Shown: one piece after another, positions 18,807-27,495 of the stretch
Layout of the letters: the number at the start of each line of letters is the position of its first letter
How positions within the stretch are numbered: the first letter of the stretch is position 1
Translations under genes and position numbers: made by a program
Origin: G963664115 sp965216035
GTDB taxonomy: Bacteria > Acidobacteriota > Terriglobia > 20CM-2-55-15
Direction: 5' to 3'
DNA length: 64,000 bases
Assembly (NCBI GenBank): GCA_965216035.1
Contig: CBDCFM010000020.1
Location: 868,001 to 932,000 of the forward strand
The notes under the pieces: model-generated
What the model was told of the DNA's origin: nothing
Database searches by the model: none
Seen by the model: only the letters and a program-made list of their open reading frames with translations

Positions 18807-20096
18807 ATGAAAAAATTGCTAATAATTCCGGTATTGGTGTGCCTGGTTTCGACCCCCGGAAATAGCCAGCAAACACCCATTCCCGAACAGGGATCACCCC
18901 CGACCAACTTGATTGAACGGGACGGATATGTGTCCGCAAACAATGCACCCCCATCTACGGAGAACTTCCAGGTGCATGTGGTCGAAGCAGGCGACACACT
19001 CTGGGCCATTTCCAATCAATATCTCGGCAATCCCTTTCTGTGGCCGCAACTCTGGGAAGACAACGAGCACGTCATCAATCCGCATTGGATCTATCCACAG
19101 GACCTAATATTGATTCGGCCCGTCACCCAGATAACGGAGGTGGTTCCACCACCCCCACCAGAGCCCGAACCTGTGACTGAACCCGAGCCTGTAGCTCCAG
19201 TGCGGTTGCCGGTGACACCCCGACTCACGCCAGCAGCCACTCCCGAAACACCTCCCGTCGTCTTCGACTTACCAGACCTCCCCCCGGTTTTCGAGGTCAA
19301 GGCTGTCGATTTGTACTGTTCGGGCTTCATTACGAGTCGCGAGATTTCGTCGGATCTGAATGTGATGGCGAAGTTCCCCGTGTCCGAAAGCGTCATTGCC
19401 ACCGAAGGCGACTATGTCTATCTCAGTCGGGGAGCGAATTCAGGAATTGCAACCGGAGATCTCTTCACTGCCGTTAGGCCAACACGAAACGTCCGCAGCA
19501 CGCGGGAGAACATCGGCGACTTGGGACGGCATTACCTGGAGAGCGGGCAGATGCGTACGGTCATGGTGCAGCCCGAATTCTCAATGGCGCGCGTGCTCCA
19601 TTCCTGCGATGGCATTGAAGTCGGCGATACGGCCGTTCCCTTCAACGCAATAGACTTTCCCGAACTTCCCTCCGACCGGCCGTTTAGTTCGATGATGCCC
19701 AGCAACGGAAAAACAACCGGGGCGATAGCGATTGCGCGTGGGGTGTTGTTGAACTCCGGATCACCGTTGTTCGGGGAGACAACCTTAATCCCTGGCGTTG
19801 CCGGCGGCCGCCTCGGCAGGACGTCGCGAGGCCTTGCAGCCGAAGGTCAGATCGTTTACATCGACCTCGGTGATCGGGACGGCGTCCAGACCGGGGATCT
19901 CTTCTTGATCTACCACCCGCAGGACACGATGTCACCGATTCATCCAATATCGAACGAAGCCGCGCGACTGCTTGCCGACCAGAGAGCCGTCGTCGGGGAG
20001 CTCGTTGTCCTGAGGGTGGAAGAGCGGTCTGCGGCAGCTCTGATTACGTTCACTGCGAACGGCGTCTTTTCCGGCGACTTGATCGAGCTTCGATAG
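18807..20096 (+). CDS. LysM-domain envelope protein
   Basis: Probably an exported peptidoglycan-associated protein. Residues 1-20 form a signal peptide (MKKLLIIPVLVCLVSTPGNS). A LysM domain spans about 54-103 (VEAGDTLWAISNQYLGNPFLWPQLW, then INPHWIYPQD). A Pro/Glu/Thr-rich linker follows (about 110-150), then a 280-residue C-terminal region with repeated GDLF and GD-type beta motifs that I do not recognise. Weak ribosome site AAGGGTG. Its last 47 bases overlap lgt tail to tail. Function beyond cell-wall binding is unknown. Confidence 0.85.
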   Translation: MKKLLIIPVLVCLVSTPGNSQQTPIPEQGSPPTNLIERDGYVSANNAPPSTENFQVHVVEAGDTLWAISNQYLGNPFLWPQLWEDNEHVINPHWIYPQDLILIRPVTQITEVVPPPPPEPEPVTEPEPVAPVRLPVTPRLTPAATPETPPVVFDLPDLPPVFEVKAVDLYCSGFITSREISSDLNVMAKFPVSESVIATEGDYVYLSRGANSGIATGDLFTAVRPTRNVRSTRENIGDLGRHYLESGQMRTVMVQPEFSMARVLHSCDGIEVGDTAVPFNAIDFPELPSDRPFSSMMPSNGKTTGAIAIARGVLLNSGSPLFGETTLIPGVAGGRLGRTSRGLAAEGQIVYIDLGDRDGVQTGDLFLIYHPQDTMSPIHPISNEAARLLADQRAVVGELVVLRVEERSAAALITFTANGVFSGDLIELR

Positions 20097-20892
20097 GCGC
20101 TGCGGACGGTCCTTTCCGAAGCACGCGCATCAGAAAGAACCCTCCGGCCAGCAACATCGGAAGACTGAGGAGCTGTCCTCGGGTCAGGGGGCCCAGATCC
20201 AAGCCGATGTGTGCATCGGGAGATCTCAGGAACTCTACCAAAAACCGGGCGAATCCGTAGCCGGAAACCAACCCCCACAAAGCTGCTCCCGGATGGAAAT
20301 GCCGCATGTAAATCCAGCGCACAAAGAGGAATAGAACGAGCCCTTCGAGAAAGGCTTCATAGAGTTGCGATGGATGGCGCCCCACACTTCCCCCGCCCGG
20401 GAAAACCATCGCCCATGGCAGGGAACTTTCGCGGCCGTAGAGTTCACCGTTAATGAAATTCCCAATACGCCCCAGTCCCAGACCGATGGGGACGGCAAGC
20501 GCGATAATGTCGGCGACTTGCAAAAACTCCCAATGTCGCCGCCTTACGATCAGCACCGTCGCGAGCGTGGTACCGACAAATCCGCCATGGAACGACATGC
20601 CGCCCTCCCAGATCGCTACGATCGAAAAGGGATTCTGAATGTAGCTTCCCGCGTCGTAAAGCAACACGTACCCAATGCGACCTCCCACCATGACCCCCAG
20701 GATCAGATAGAAGAGCAGGTCGTACAGATCATCTTTGGACAACGACAGCCGACCCTGCCTAATCCCTCGTTTCATAACGAAATATGCGGCGATGAATCCC
20801 AGCATGTACATCAGCCCGTACCAGCGGAGCTGAAGCGGGCCAATCGCGAAAAAAACCGGATCGATACCGTGGAAAGGAAGTTGGAGCATCAT
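20050..20892 (-). CDS. lgt: Prolipoprotein diacylglyceryl transferase
   Basis: Inner-membrane enzyme that transfers diacylglycerol to the lipobox Cys of prolipoproteins. The 280-residue protein has about seven membrane segments and the Lgt signature GRIGNFINGELYGR; MSFHGGFVG is the second conserved block. The start at 20892 (MMLQLPFHGIDPVFF) matches the family, although the frame is open to 20937. The C-terminus is basic (SRRKRRRSQ). The 3' end runs 47 bases into the convergent LysM gene. A substrate, the lipoprotein at 41862-42611, is in the same window. Confidence 0.94.
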   Translation of the reverse strand: MMLQLPFHGIDPVFFAIGPLQLRWYGLMYMLGFIAAYFVMKRGIRQGRLSLSKDDLYDLLFYLILGVMVGGRIGYVLLYDAGSYIQNPFSIVAIWEGGMSFHGGFVGTTLATVLIVRRRHWEFLQVADIIALAVPIGLGLGRIGNFINGELYGRESSLPWAMVFPGGGSVGRHPSQLYEAFLEGLVLFLFVRWIYMRHFHPGAALWGLVSGYGFARFLVEFLRSPDAHIGLDLGPLTRGQLLSLPMLLAGGFFLMRVLRKGPSAAPIEARSSRRKRRRSQ

Positions 20893-21045
20893 TGAGCGGG
20901 TACACCTTCCGAGTGAATCGAAACGCACACTCCGCAAAATTCGTTGAGGCCGTCGCCGAAAACATCGGGCTTCGGCAGGCGTGTGTCCCCCGGGTGGGAA
21001 CGCACAGCTTCATGCTCAATCCGGGGAAGTCGGTGGTCTTCCTGA

Positions 21046-21648
21046 CTACGGGGTTGGAGCATGCCGACCTTGCCTCTTCTTCACGAGAACATGGCGGCTG
21101 CGCTCCTGTTGGGCCTTAAACCGGTTGTCAATCTTGGACCAAAAGGCGCGGAAGTAACCGCCCGCGGACAGGATCGCAAAAAGGACCACCATCCAGAGCG
21201 CTATGTTTCCGGCAGCGTTGAAGAAAAATGGGTATTCGCTTCCAAGGATCAACAGTGTAATCGCCGCAACTTGCGCGCCCATTTTCAGCTTGCCAAGTTC
21301 GGACGCCTCGATCGCAAAGCCCTGAGAGGCAGCAACGCTACGAAGGCCCGTGACGGCGAACTCCCGACCGACGATGATGACAACCATCCAGGCCGGGACG
21401 ATCTGAAGCTGGACAAGAGAAATGAAGGCAGAAGATACCAGTAGCTTGTCGGCGACGGGATCCAGGAGCATTCCCAGCGTAGTCACCTCGTTCCTCGCTC
21501 GGGCAAGATATCCGTCAAGAAAATCGGTCAGAGATGCAGCAAGAAATACACTGGCTGCGATCGGCACGCTGTACTTGGTCAACAGCAGCGTCACCAGCAC
21601 GGGCACGAGGAAAATCCTCGATAACGTCACTGCATTAGGCAGATTCAT
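21046..21648 (-). CDS. pgsA: CDP-diacylglycerol--glycerol-3-phosphate 3-phosphatidyltransferase
   Basis: Makes phosphatidylglycerol phosphate, the precursor of the lipid donor used by Lgt. The CDP-alcohol phosphotransferase motif D-x2-DG-x2-AR-x8-G-x3-D-x3-D is complete (FLDGYLARAR...GMLLDPVADK). The 200-residue protein has several membrane segments. I start at the ATG at 21648 (MNLPNAVTLSR), the usual family start. lgt follows 153 bases downstream on the same strand, a sensible pairing of donor synthesis and transfer. Confidence 0.92.
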   Translation of the reverse strand: MNLPNAVTLSRIFLVPVLVTLLLTKYSVPIAASVFLAASLTDFLDGYLARARNEVTTLGMLLDPVADKLLVSSAFISLVQLQIVPAWMVVIIVGREFAVTGLRSVAASQGFAIEASELGKLKMGAQVAAITLLILGSEYPFFFNAAGNIALWMVVLFAILSAGGYFRAFWSKIDNRFKAQQERSRHVLVKKRQGRHAPTP

Positions 21649-21748
21649 AACGTGGAGGCTAAGTCTATCAGATTTAGCCACAAAGGGAGCACGTTTCGAC
21701 TACACAGTCCGGGCGGTGGACCGGCCTGCGGTATCATAGGTGCCATCT

Positions 21749-22783
21749 ATGAAAGGACTCATTCTCGCAGGTGGTAAAGGGACACGACTCCGGCCGCTCA
21801 CCTTGAACGTCCCCAAGCCGATCGTGCCTGTAGCCAACCGCCCGTTTCTTCTCTACCAAATCGATCTCATGAAAAGCGCCGGAATCGACGAAATCATATT
21901 GAGTCTGTCCTATCAGCCCAGAAAGATTGAAGATCTGCTTAAAGACGGTGCGGATTTCGACGTGCTTATTCGCTACGCCGTGGAAGGTGCACCGCTGGGC
22001 ACAGCAGGCGCGTTCAAGAACGCCGAGGAGTGGATTGAGGGTCCCACCATCGTGTTCAACGGAGATATCCTGACGTCCATAGATCTCCCCGCGGTTATCG
22101 CGACGCACCGTGAGAAGAAATCGGTGGCGACCCTCGTCCTGGCGCCGGTGGAAGACCCCACTGCGTATGGTCTGGTGGAATCGGATGCCGCGGGTCGAAT
22201 CCACCGGTTTCTCGAAAAACCGGGAATGGACGAAATCACGTCGAATACGATCAACGCGGGAATTTACGTCCTCGAATCTTCCGTCCTCGAACACATGCCA
22301 CAGGGAAAACCCTTCTCGTTCGAACGCGAGGCGTTTCCTTTTCTCCTCGAAAAAGGCGAACCGATGTACGCGGTCGTCTCAGATCAGTATTGGATCGACA
22401 TCGGGACACCTGGAAAATACCTGGAGGTCCACCGCGACATTCTCAGAGGAAAGTTCCAATCACCTGCCATTCCTCCGTCAGCGCTGACGTCTGACGTCAT
22501 TCCGGACGGTGCTTTCGTCGACAGCGCGTCTCTCGTGGGAGAGGGTGTCACGATACGTGAAGGCGTACGCATCGAGTCATCGGTTATCGGCCCCAACTGC
22601 AAGATCGATGCTGGGACGCGCATCGTGGATTCTGTTATCTGGTCGGGCAACACGATCGACGCCGATGCGCGTATTTCAGGCAGCATACTGGCTCGCGGCT
22701 GCTACGTGGGTCGGTCGGCAACGCTCCGACCCGGGACCCTCTTGGGAGGCAAATCCGTTGTGACCGATTATTCGGTTCTGTAG
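21749..22783 (+). CDS. Sugar-phosphate nucleotidyltransferase, mannose-1-phosphate guanylyltransferase-like
   Basis: Forms an NDP-sugar from a sugar 1-phosphate. The N-terminal nucleotidyltransferase domain begins MKGLILAGGKGTRLRPLT and includes FNGDILTSIDL and FLEKP; the last 90 residues look like a left-handed beta-helix with hexapeptide-type repeats (VIGPNCKIDAGTRIVDSVIW). GDP-mannose is the most likely product, but glucose-1-phosphate chemistry cannot be excluded. ATG at 21749 is chosen because AGGTG lies six bases upstream. The phosphohexomutase downstream would supply its substrate. Confidence 0.85.
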   Translation: MKGLILAGGKGTRLRPLTLNVPKPIVPVANRPFLLYQIDLMKSAGIDEIILSLSYQPRKIEDLLKDGADFDVLIRYAVEGAPLGTAGAFKNAEEWIEGPTIVFNGDILTSIDLPAVIATHREKKSVATLVLAPVEDPTAYGLVESDAAGRIHRFLEKPGMDEITSNTINAGIYVLESSVLEHMPQGKPFSFEREAFPFLLEKGEPMYAVVSDQYWIDIGTPGKYLEVHRDILRGKFQSPAIPPSALTSDVIPDGAFVDSASLVGEGVTIREGVRIESSVIGPNCKIDAGTRIVDSVIWSGNTIDADARISGSILARGCYVGRSATLRPGTLLGGKSVVTDYSVL

Positions 22784-22899
22784 GTGATGCTGAAATTCAA
22801 GAGTTAGACGTTAGGAGTTGAAAGTTCATGGGTACCAAAACACCCCATTTTCTGACTCTTAACCTTTTGACTCATAACGCTTAGCGTCCTCTCTCATAC
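22784..22899. repeat. AT-rich intergenic repeat with imperfect inverted arms
   Basis: The gap holds GTTAGGAGTTGAAAGTT on one side and, inverted on the other, a related series (GTTATGAGTCAAAAGGTTAA when read from the minus strand). The motif style (GTTA/AGTT/TTAAC units) and the leading GGTGATGCT recur at 41757-41800. It looks like a small dispersed intergenic repeat rather than coding DNA. Confidence 0.35.
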
Positions 22900-24309
22900 A
22901 TGACGATTCGTTTTGGAACTGATGGATGGCGGGGCATCATCGCGGATGACTTCACCTTTCATAATCTGCGTCTCGCCTCCCAGGCAACCGCAGACTATTT
23001 TCAGACTATAACCGACCGCGAACGCACCGTTATGGTGGGATACGACGTTCGTTTTCTTTCCAGGAGGTTTGCCGCCGCAGCCGCCGAGGTCTTTGCCGGT
23101 AACGGGTTTCGAGTCCTGCTGATGGACCGCCCTTATCCGACACCCTACGTTTCGTTCGAGGTGCGGCGCCAGGGCCTGGTGGGTGGCATCGTAATTACAG
23201 CCAGTCACAACCCCGCCATTTTTAACGGATTCAAAGTAAAAGCCGAATACGGTGGAAGCGCCACGTCCACGATCACCCAAGCCATAGAAGAAAGTTTAGA
23301 GAAGACCGCAATTCGGACGTCGACGACAGGCATCAATACGATCGCTCCCTCGGAAGAATACTTCGCACATTTACGATCGTTGGTCGATTGGGAACGAATC
23401 GCCGGCTCTAACCTGAAAGTCGTTGTCGATTCGATGCATGGAAGCGCAGGACGACTGCTGGAGGAGATGCTGGCCCAAACAACCACCCAGGTGCAAACGA
23501 TTCGGGCCAAACCCGACCCGTTATTTGGCGACGTCGGCCCCGAACCGATGATGCCTCAACTGAAACCGCTCGCCGAGGCAGTTCGCCAGTCGGGAGCCGC
23601 AATAGGGCTGGCCACGGACGGGGATGCCGACCGACTGGGAGTGGTCTCGAATGAGGGGCGGTTCGTCCCCACGCTCCAGATACTGCCTCTTCTTCTGCTC
23701 CATGCGTACCGGAACCGTGGATGGCGCGGGTCGGTCGTCTACACCTTTTCTCAAAGTCAACTGATTGAACGCATTGCGACCCAATTGGGTCTGGATGTCG
23801 TCGAAACCCCGATCGGCTTCAAGCACATCGCGGAGTTGATGCTCAAAGGTCCCGTTCTTATCGGAGGGGAGGAAAGCGGCGGCATCGGCCTGTCCCGCCA
23901 TCTGCCTGAAAGAGACGGGGTCTTCCTCCAACTCCTCCTACTCGATCTACTGGCCATCACTGGCACGGGGCTCACGGGGCTGATCGATGAGATGTGGACG
24001 GAGTTCGGAGAGTTTCACTACGATCGCCACGATCTCCCCGTCCCATCCGATGCGAGCCAGCGACTCATACGTGCCTTGGAAGAATGGCCTCCAAAAGATT
24101 TCGCGGGTCGATCGATCAAAGATATCCGGACCCTGGACGGCCTCAAACTCATGCTGGAAGGTGATGGCTGGATTCTGTTGCGGAGGTCAGGAACCGAGCC
24201 CGTTCTCCGGATCTACTGTGAGGCACCCACGGAAATTGAAGTCGCCGAGATTCTCCAAGCGGGTCTCAAATTAGTGGAACAATTCGCTCCCTCCGGTGTC
24301 TCCCAATAA
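22900..24309 (+). CDS. Phosphoglucomutase/phosphomannomutase family protein
   Basis: Alpha-D-phosphohexomutase that interconverts hexose 6- and 1-phosphates. All four domain signatures are present in 469 residues: phosphoserine loop TASHNPAIFNG, magnesium loop DGDADRLG, sugar loop GGEESGGIG and phosphate loop RRSGTEP. Substrate (glucose, mannose or both) cannot be read from sequence; the upstream nucleotidyltransferase suggests a shared NDP-sugar route for envelope glycans. The ATG at 22900 directly precedes the canonical IRFGTDGWRG. Confidence 0.92.
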   Translation: MTIRFGTDGWRGIIADDFTFHNLRLASQATADYFQTITDRERTVMVGYDVRFLSRRFAAAAAEVFAGNGFRVLLMDRPYPTPYVSFEVRRQGLVGGIVITASHNPAIFNGFKVKAEYGGSATSTITQAIEESLEKTAIRTSTTGINTIAPSEEYFAHLRSLVDWERIAGSNLKVVVDSMHGSAGRLLEEMLAQTTTQVQTIRAKPDPLFGDVGPEPMMPQLKPLAEAVRQSGAAIGLATDGDADRLGVVSNEGRFVPTLQILPLLLLHAYRNRGWRGSVVYTFSQSQLIERIATQLGLDVVETPIGFKHIAELMLKGPVLIGGEESGGIGLSRHLPERDGVFLQLLLLDLLAITGTGLTGLIDEMWTEFGEFHYDRHDLPVPSDASQRLIRALEEWPPKDFAGRSIKDIRTLDGLKLMLEGDGWILLRRSGTEPVLRIYCEAPTEIEVAEILQAGLKLVEQFAPSGVSQ

Positions 24310-24334
24310 AGCTCAAAAGTCTGGCTCGCGCCAC

Positions 24335-24343
24335 TGCTATACT
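24335..24343 (+). promoter_or_regulatory. Extended -10 promoter of the ECF sigma gene
   Basis: TGC followed by TATACT (24338-24343), 44 bases before the ATG; no good -35 box upstream. An AGGAGG ribosome site lies at 24369-24374. Confidence 0.45.
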
Positions 24344-24387
24344 TATGAAAACAGACGCCAAATAACTGAGGAGGCTGATTTCCTGCA

Positions 24388-25035
24388 ATGCTGCGTCCAG
24401 AGATAGGCTATTTGGACCTTGAGTCGGCGGAGGGTTTGTCACCCCAAGAAGCCCTGTTCGTTCTCCGGCTGCAATCCAACGAGGACAGCGCCTATGACGA
24501 ACTGGTCCGAAGCTATCACGCGCCTCTCTATCACGTCGCGTGCCGCATGTTGCGGGATCCGGGCGAAGCCGCTGATGTGACGCAAGACGTTTTCGTGAAA
24601 GTCTTTCGGAACATCGGGCGATTCAGAGGTCAGTGCAGCCTCAAAACATGGATATTCAAGATCGGCTTTCGAGAAGTTCTCAACCGAATCCGTTGGTCCC
24701 GACGGCGGTTCCGCCAATCCACGGTGCCGTTGGAACAGCGTGGGGGCAACGCCGATGAGGAAGGTGCAGCGCGACACATTGCCGACCGCGGCTTGACACC
24801 GGAAGCGGCACTGGAAAACAGTGAACGCGCCGATGCAATCCAACAGGCGCTCTGGAAGCTCTCCCCAGGACACCGATCGATTGTTGTCTTGCGGGATATC
24901 CAGGGATTTTCCTACAGCGAGATTTCCGAGATTCTTGGAGTATCCACAGGGACCGTAAAGTCCCGTCTTGCACGGGCGAGGACTGAACTAAAGAAACGCC
25001 TCATGCGTTATCTGTCCGTCCAGCGCATTGGGTAG
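24388..25035 (+). CDS. ECF-family RNA polymerase sigma factor, RpoE-like
   Basis: Group 4 sigma70 factor of 215 residues. Region 2 (about 30-100) contains YHAPLYHVACRMLRDPGEAADVTQDVFVKVF; region 4 (about 150-210) contains LSPGHRSIVVLRDIQGFSYSEISEILGVSTGTVKSRL, the -35 recognition helix. A zinc-type anti-sigma gene follows 52 bases downstream, the usual layout for envelope-stress ECF pairs. Its regulon cannot be told from the window. Confidence 0.93.
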   Translation: MLRPEIGYLDLESAEGLSPQEALFVLRLQSNEDSAYDELVRSYHAPLYHVACRMLRDPGEAADVTQDVFVKVFRNIGRFRGQCSLKTWIFKIGFREVLNRIRWSRRRFRQSTVPLEQRGGNADEEGAARHIADRGLTPEAALENSERADAIQQALWKLSPGHRSIVVLRDIQGFSYSEISEILGVSTGTVKSRLARARTELKKRLMRYLSVQRIG

Positions 25036-25087
25036 TGAAGGGAACGCACTGAAGGGAGCGCCAAACGGCTTCGGCCGGTAGCATGCG

Positions 25088-25798
25088 ATGACGAATTTCG
25101 AATCAATCGTGAAGAGCAGAGTGCGACCATTGAAAACGAACTGTAAGCAGACTCAAAGACTGATGAGCCAGTTCATCGACTCTATGGCCACACCCGAAGA
25201 AGTAGTCCGCGTCGACACACACGTTTCCGGGTGTGAACCATGTCAACGACAACTTCAGTCCTACATATCGGTGAAAAACCTTCTGCTCGACGTCGAAGAA
25301 CCCGCGGTGCCCGCCGACCTGGTTTTGGAAACGCGCGTGCGTCTATCTCACGAACGGAGTTCCGATGGACTGATGCGATTGGGAACGCGGCTCGCAAATT
25401 CCTTGAAGCCAGTCGCGCTTCCGGCCCTGCTGGGCACCTGCTTTACGTTTCTCTTCTTTGGAATGCTGTTAAGCGACCTTATAGCGCCTCCGGTAATCGC
25501 ATCGAACGACGTTTCGAGCACCCCAATAGCGTTGTATCAGCGTGTCCGGACGACCGATCCGACCTTGACACGTTTCGCGGATAACGGTTCGAACCTTTCA
25601 AGACCGTTGACGGTAGATATCCTGGTGAGTGGACGCGGTCGGATGATTGATTACACCATTCTCTCGGGATCGGGTGACCCTGACGTCGACCGCTGGTTAA
25701 GAGAGTTGCTCTATTATGCGGAGTTCACACCCGCCAACATTTTTGGTCGGCCGGTAAATTCGAGAATCATCGTTTCTTTCATCGGCGTGAGGAGTTGA
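25088..25798 (+). CDS. Membrane anti-sigma factor with TonB-like C-terminal domain
   Basis: Likely anti-sigma factor for the preceding ECF factor. The N-terminal zinc-binding ASD motif is H-x3-C-x2-C (His45, Cys49, Cys52), followed by one membrane segment at about residues 100-122. The C-terminal 80 residues outside the membrane resemble a TonB C-terminal fold: VDILVSGRGRMIDYTILSGSGDP, then a Phe-Thr-Pro-Ala block and VNSRIIVSF. That domain is unusual for an anti-sigma factor and may sense a periplasmic partner. The 3' end overlaps lpxB by 20 bases tail to tail. Confidence 0.8.
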   Translation: MTNFESIVKSRVRPLKTNCKQTQRLMSQFIDSMATPEEVVRVDTHVSGCEPCQRQLQSYISVKNLLLDVEEPAVPADLVLETRVRLSHERSSDGLMRLGTRLANSLKPVALPALLGTCFTFLFFGMLLSDLIAPPVIASNDVSSTPIALYQRVRTTDPTLTRFADNGSNLSRPLTVDILVSGRGRMIDYTILSGSGDPDVDRWLRELLYYAEFTPANIFGRPVNSRIIVSFIGVRS

Positions 25799-26921
25799 CG
25801 ACGACGGCGAGGGCATCAGCAACCTTTTCGGCAACGTTCCCGGTGCCCAGCTGGCGCCGTAGTTTCTCGTAATTTCCGCGGATTAGGGATTGCGCCCAGA
25901 CGTCGTCCATCAGCTCCAGCGTTACCTTAGCGACGTTCGCCGGCGTCATGCGGGCTTGATAGAGTTCCGGCACAACCTCTTCGCCCAGAATGATGTTGAC
26001 GAGCCCGAACATCCGAACCTTCAACAACAATTTACCCAACAACCAGGTTGCCCGGCCGATTCGATACACAATCACCTCGGGGGTTCCCAACAGAGCCGTC
26101 TCCAGCGTTGCCGTACCGCTGGCTACAATTGCTGCCCTCGAATAGCGGATGGCATCGTAGGTGTCATCGCCAACCAGTCGGATAGGCCGAGCGCCCAGAA
26201 ACCCCTGGACAAAGTCCGCCGAAAGACCTGAGGCCACAGGCAGTACGAACTGGGTATCCGGCTTCTCAGTCAGTATCAGATCCACAGCCAGGCACACAGT
26301 AGGAAGGATGTAGTGGAGTTCTTTGCGGCGACTGCCTGGAAGCAGCGCAACCAGAGGTCTATTGTTTTCGAGGCGATACTTGGCAAGGAATGCGCCACGG
26401 GTCATTCGAGGCCGGACGGTGTCGATGAGAGGATGACCGACAAATTCGACGTCAATGCCGGCACGCTGGTAGATATCTGCCTCAAACGGAAGAATCACGA
26501 GCATCTTGTCCACAACTTCACGAATCTGACGAACACGCCCGGGCCGCCAGGCCCAGACCTGGGGGCCGATGTAGTAAACGACAGGAATTCCAAGGGCCTT
26601 CAACCGGCCGGCTAGACGCATGTTGAAGTCCGGAAAGTCGATCAGGAGGGCGGCCGAAGGAGGATCGTCTTCGACAAGACGGGTTAGTTTGCGGAAGACG
26701 CGATAGAGAGCTCCAACGTGACCTATCGCTTCGAAAGGCCCCACGACCGCCATGCGGGTGATGTCGGCCGTCAACTTGACGCCGGCGGCACGCATACGTT
26801 CGCCGCCGAGCCCGAAAACGTGAGACGTTCTGAATTTTCGCTTCAGCGCACGCGCCACTTGGGCCCCGTACATGTCTCCGGAGGCCTCACCTGCAACGAC
26901 GAGGAACCGCTTGGATGTCAC
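25779..26921 (-). CDS. lpxB: Lipid-A-disaccharide synthase
   Basis: GT19 glycosyltransferase joining UDP-diacylglucosamine and lipid X in lipid A synthesis, marking a Gram-negative outer membrane. Motifs: VVAGEASGDMYGA at the N-terminus, DFPDFNMRLA, YIGPQVWAWRPGR and LLPGSRRKEL. The GTG at 26921 overlaps the stop of the upstream gene as GTGA and gives 380 residues; the open frame reaches 26987 without family support. Confidence 0.95.
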   Translation of the reverse strand: MTSKRFLVVAGEASGDMYGAQVARALKRKFRTSHVFGLGGERMRAAGVKLTADITRMAVVGPFEAIGHVGALYRVFRKLTRLVEDDPPSAALLIDFPDFNMRLAGRLKALGIPVVYYIGPQVWAWRPGRVRQIREVVDKMLVILPFEADIYQRAGIDVEFVGHPLIDTVRPRMTRGAFLAKYRLENNRPLVALLPGSRRKELHYILPTVCLAVDLILTEKPDTQFVLPVASGLSADFVQGFLGARPIRLVGDDTYDAIRYSRAAIVASGTATLETALLGTPEVIVYRIGRATWLLGKLLLKVRMFGLVNIILGEEVVPELYQARMTPANVAKVTLELMDDVWAQSLIRGNYEKLRRQLGTGNVAEKVADALAVVVNSSRR

Positions 26922-27466
26922 TGGATAATGTTCTGAACTTCTATAAGCTGCGGGATGGGGCCCGACACCCTCACAGCCTCGGCCCAAATGAGGGTCCGCC
27001 CCTCGACATCAGCGACGACCACGACCCTGTAGTCACCCAAGGGAACGCCGGAAAACTCAAAACCCCCATCAGCAGAAACCTCACTGACCCAATTGCTGAA
27101 TTTCTCGCCCAAAGACCGCTGCATCTCGGAAATAACAGATCCGGCCGCATCACGATAAGCCCAACCCGCGATCTCGTTGTATGCCGCCCTGTTTCTGGCG
27201 ATGTCTGCGCGATAGCGGTTGAAGTAATCGTCCAAACTGCGCTGGACCGCTCCGTTCCAGAGTTCCGCCCAGTTCGACGACATCAAAATAACCCTCGCCA
27301 GCGCGGAAACCTCAAGTTCTGTCCCGATCGCCACGTGCCCCACGATCGTCCCCAAAGGGGAGTCGGGCGGCGACTCTTGTTGAACCGTAGATCCAGCGGG
27401 CCGCGTCCACAGCAAGATTGCAATAAGCAAGAATGGACCCATCGACATCAGTCGCGTTGGCTTCAT
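26918..27466 (-). CDS. Secreted hypothetical protein with carboxypeptidase-regulatory-like fold
   Basis: No confident family. From the ATG at 27466 the 182-residue product has a signal peptide (about residues 1-26). A beta-rich frame is split by an alpha-helical insert: GTIVGHVAIG before, then DGGFEFSGVPLGDYRVVVVADVEG after, a pattern seen in carboxypeptidase-regulatory-like domains. The helical insert (about 60-120) is rich in charged and aromatic residues. A GTG at 27496 abutting the murA stop is an alternative start. It lies between murA and lpxB, overlapping lpxB as GTGA, so an envelope role is likely but unproven. Confidence 0.7.
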   Translation of the reverse strand: MKPTRLMSMGPFLLIAILLWTRPAGSTVQQESPPDSPLGTIVGHVAIGTELEVSALARVILMSSNWAELWNGAVQRSLDDYFNRYRADIARNRAAYNEIAGWAYRDAAGSVISEMQRSLGEKFSNWVSEVSADGGFEFSGVPLGDYRVVVVADVEGRTLIWAEAVRVSGPIPQLIEVQNIIQ

Positions 27467-27495
27467 AAATCCTGTGTCACGCCAAGAAAACGCCA

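Noticed and set aside
20893..21045. Short minus-strand frame from 21011 beginning MKLCVPTRG, like the start of NifX/NafY-type cofactor proteins
   Set aside because: The likeness ends after nine residues, the frame runs into lgt without family motifs, and there is no ribosome site. A frameshifted relic is possible but not supported.
22784..22899. tRNA or terminator between the nucleotidyltransferase and the phosphohexomutase
   Set aside because: There is no cloverleaf, no TTC-loop consensus and no stem plus T-run; only loose inverted GTTA/AGTT units.
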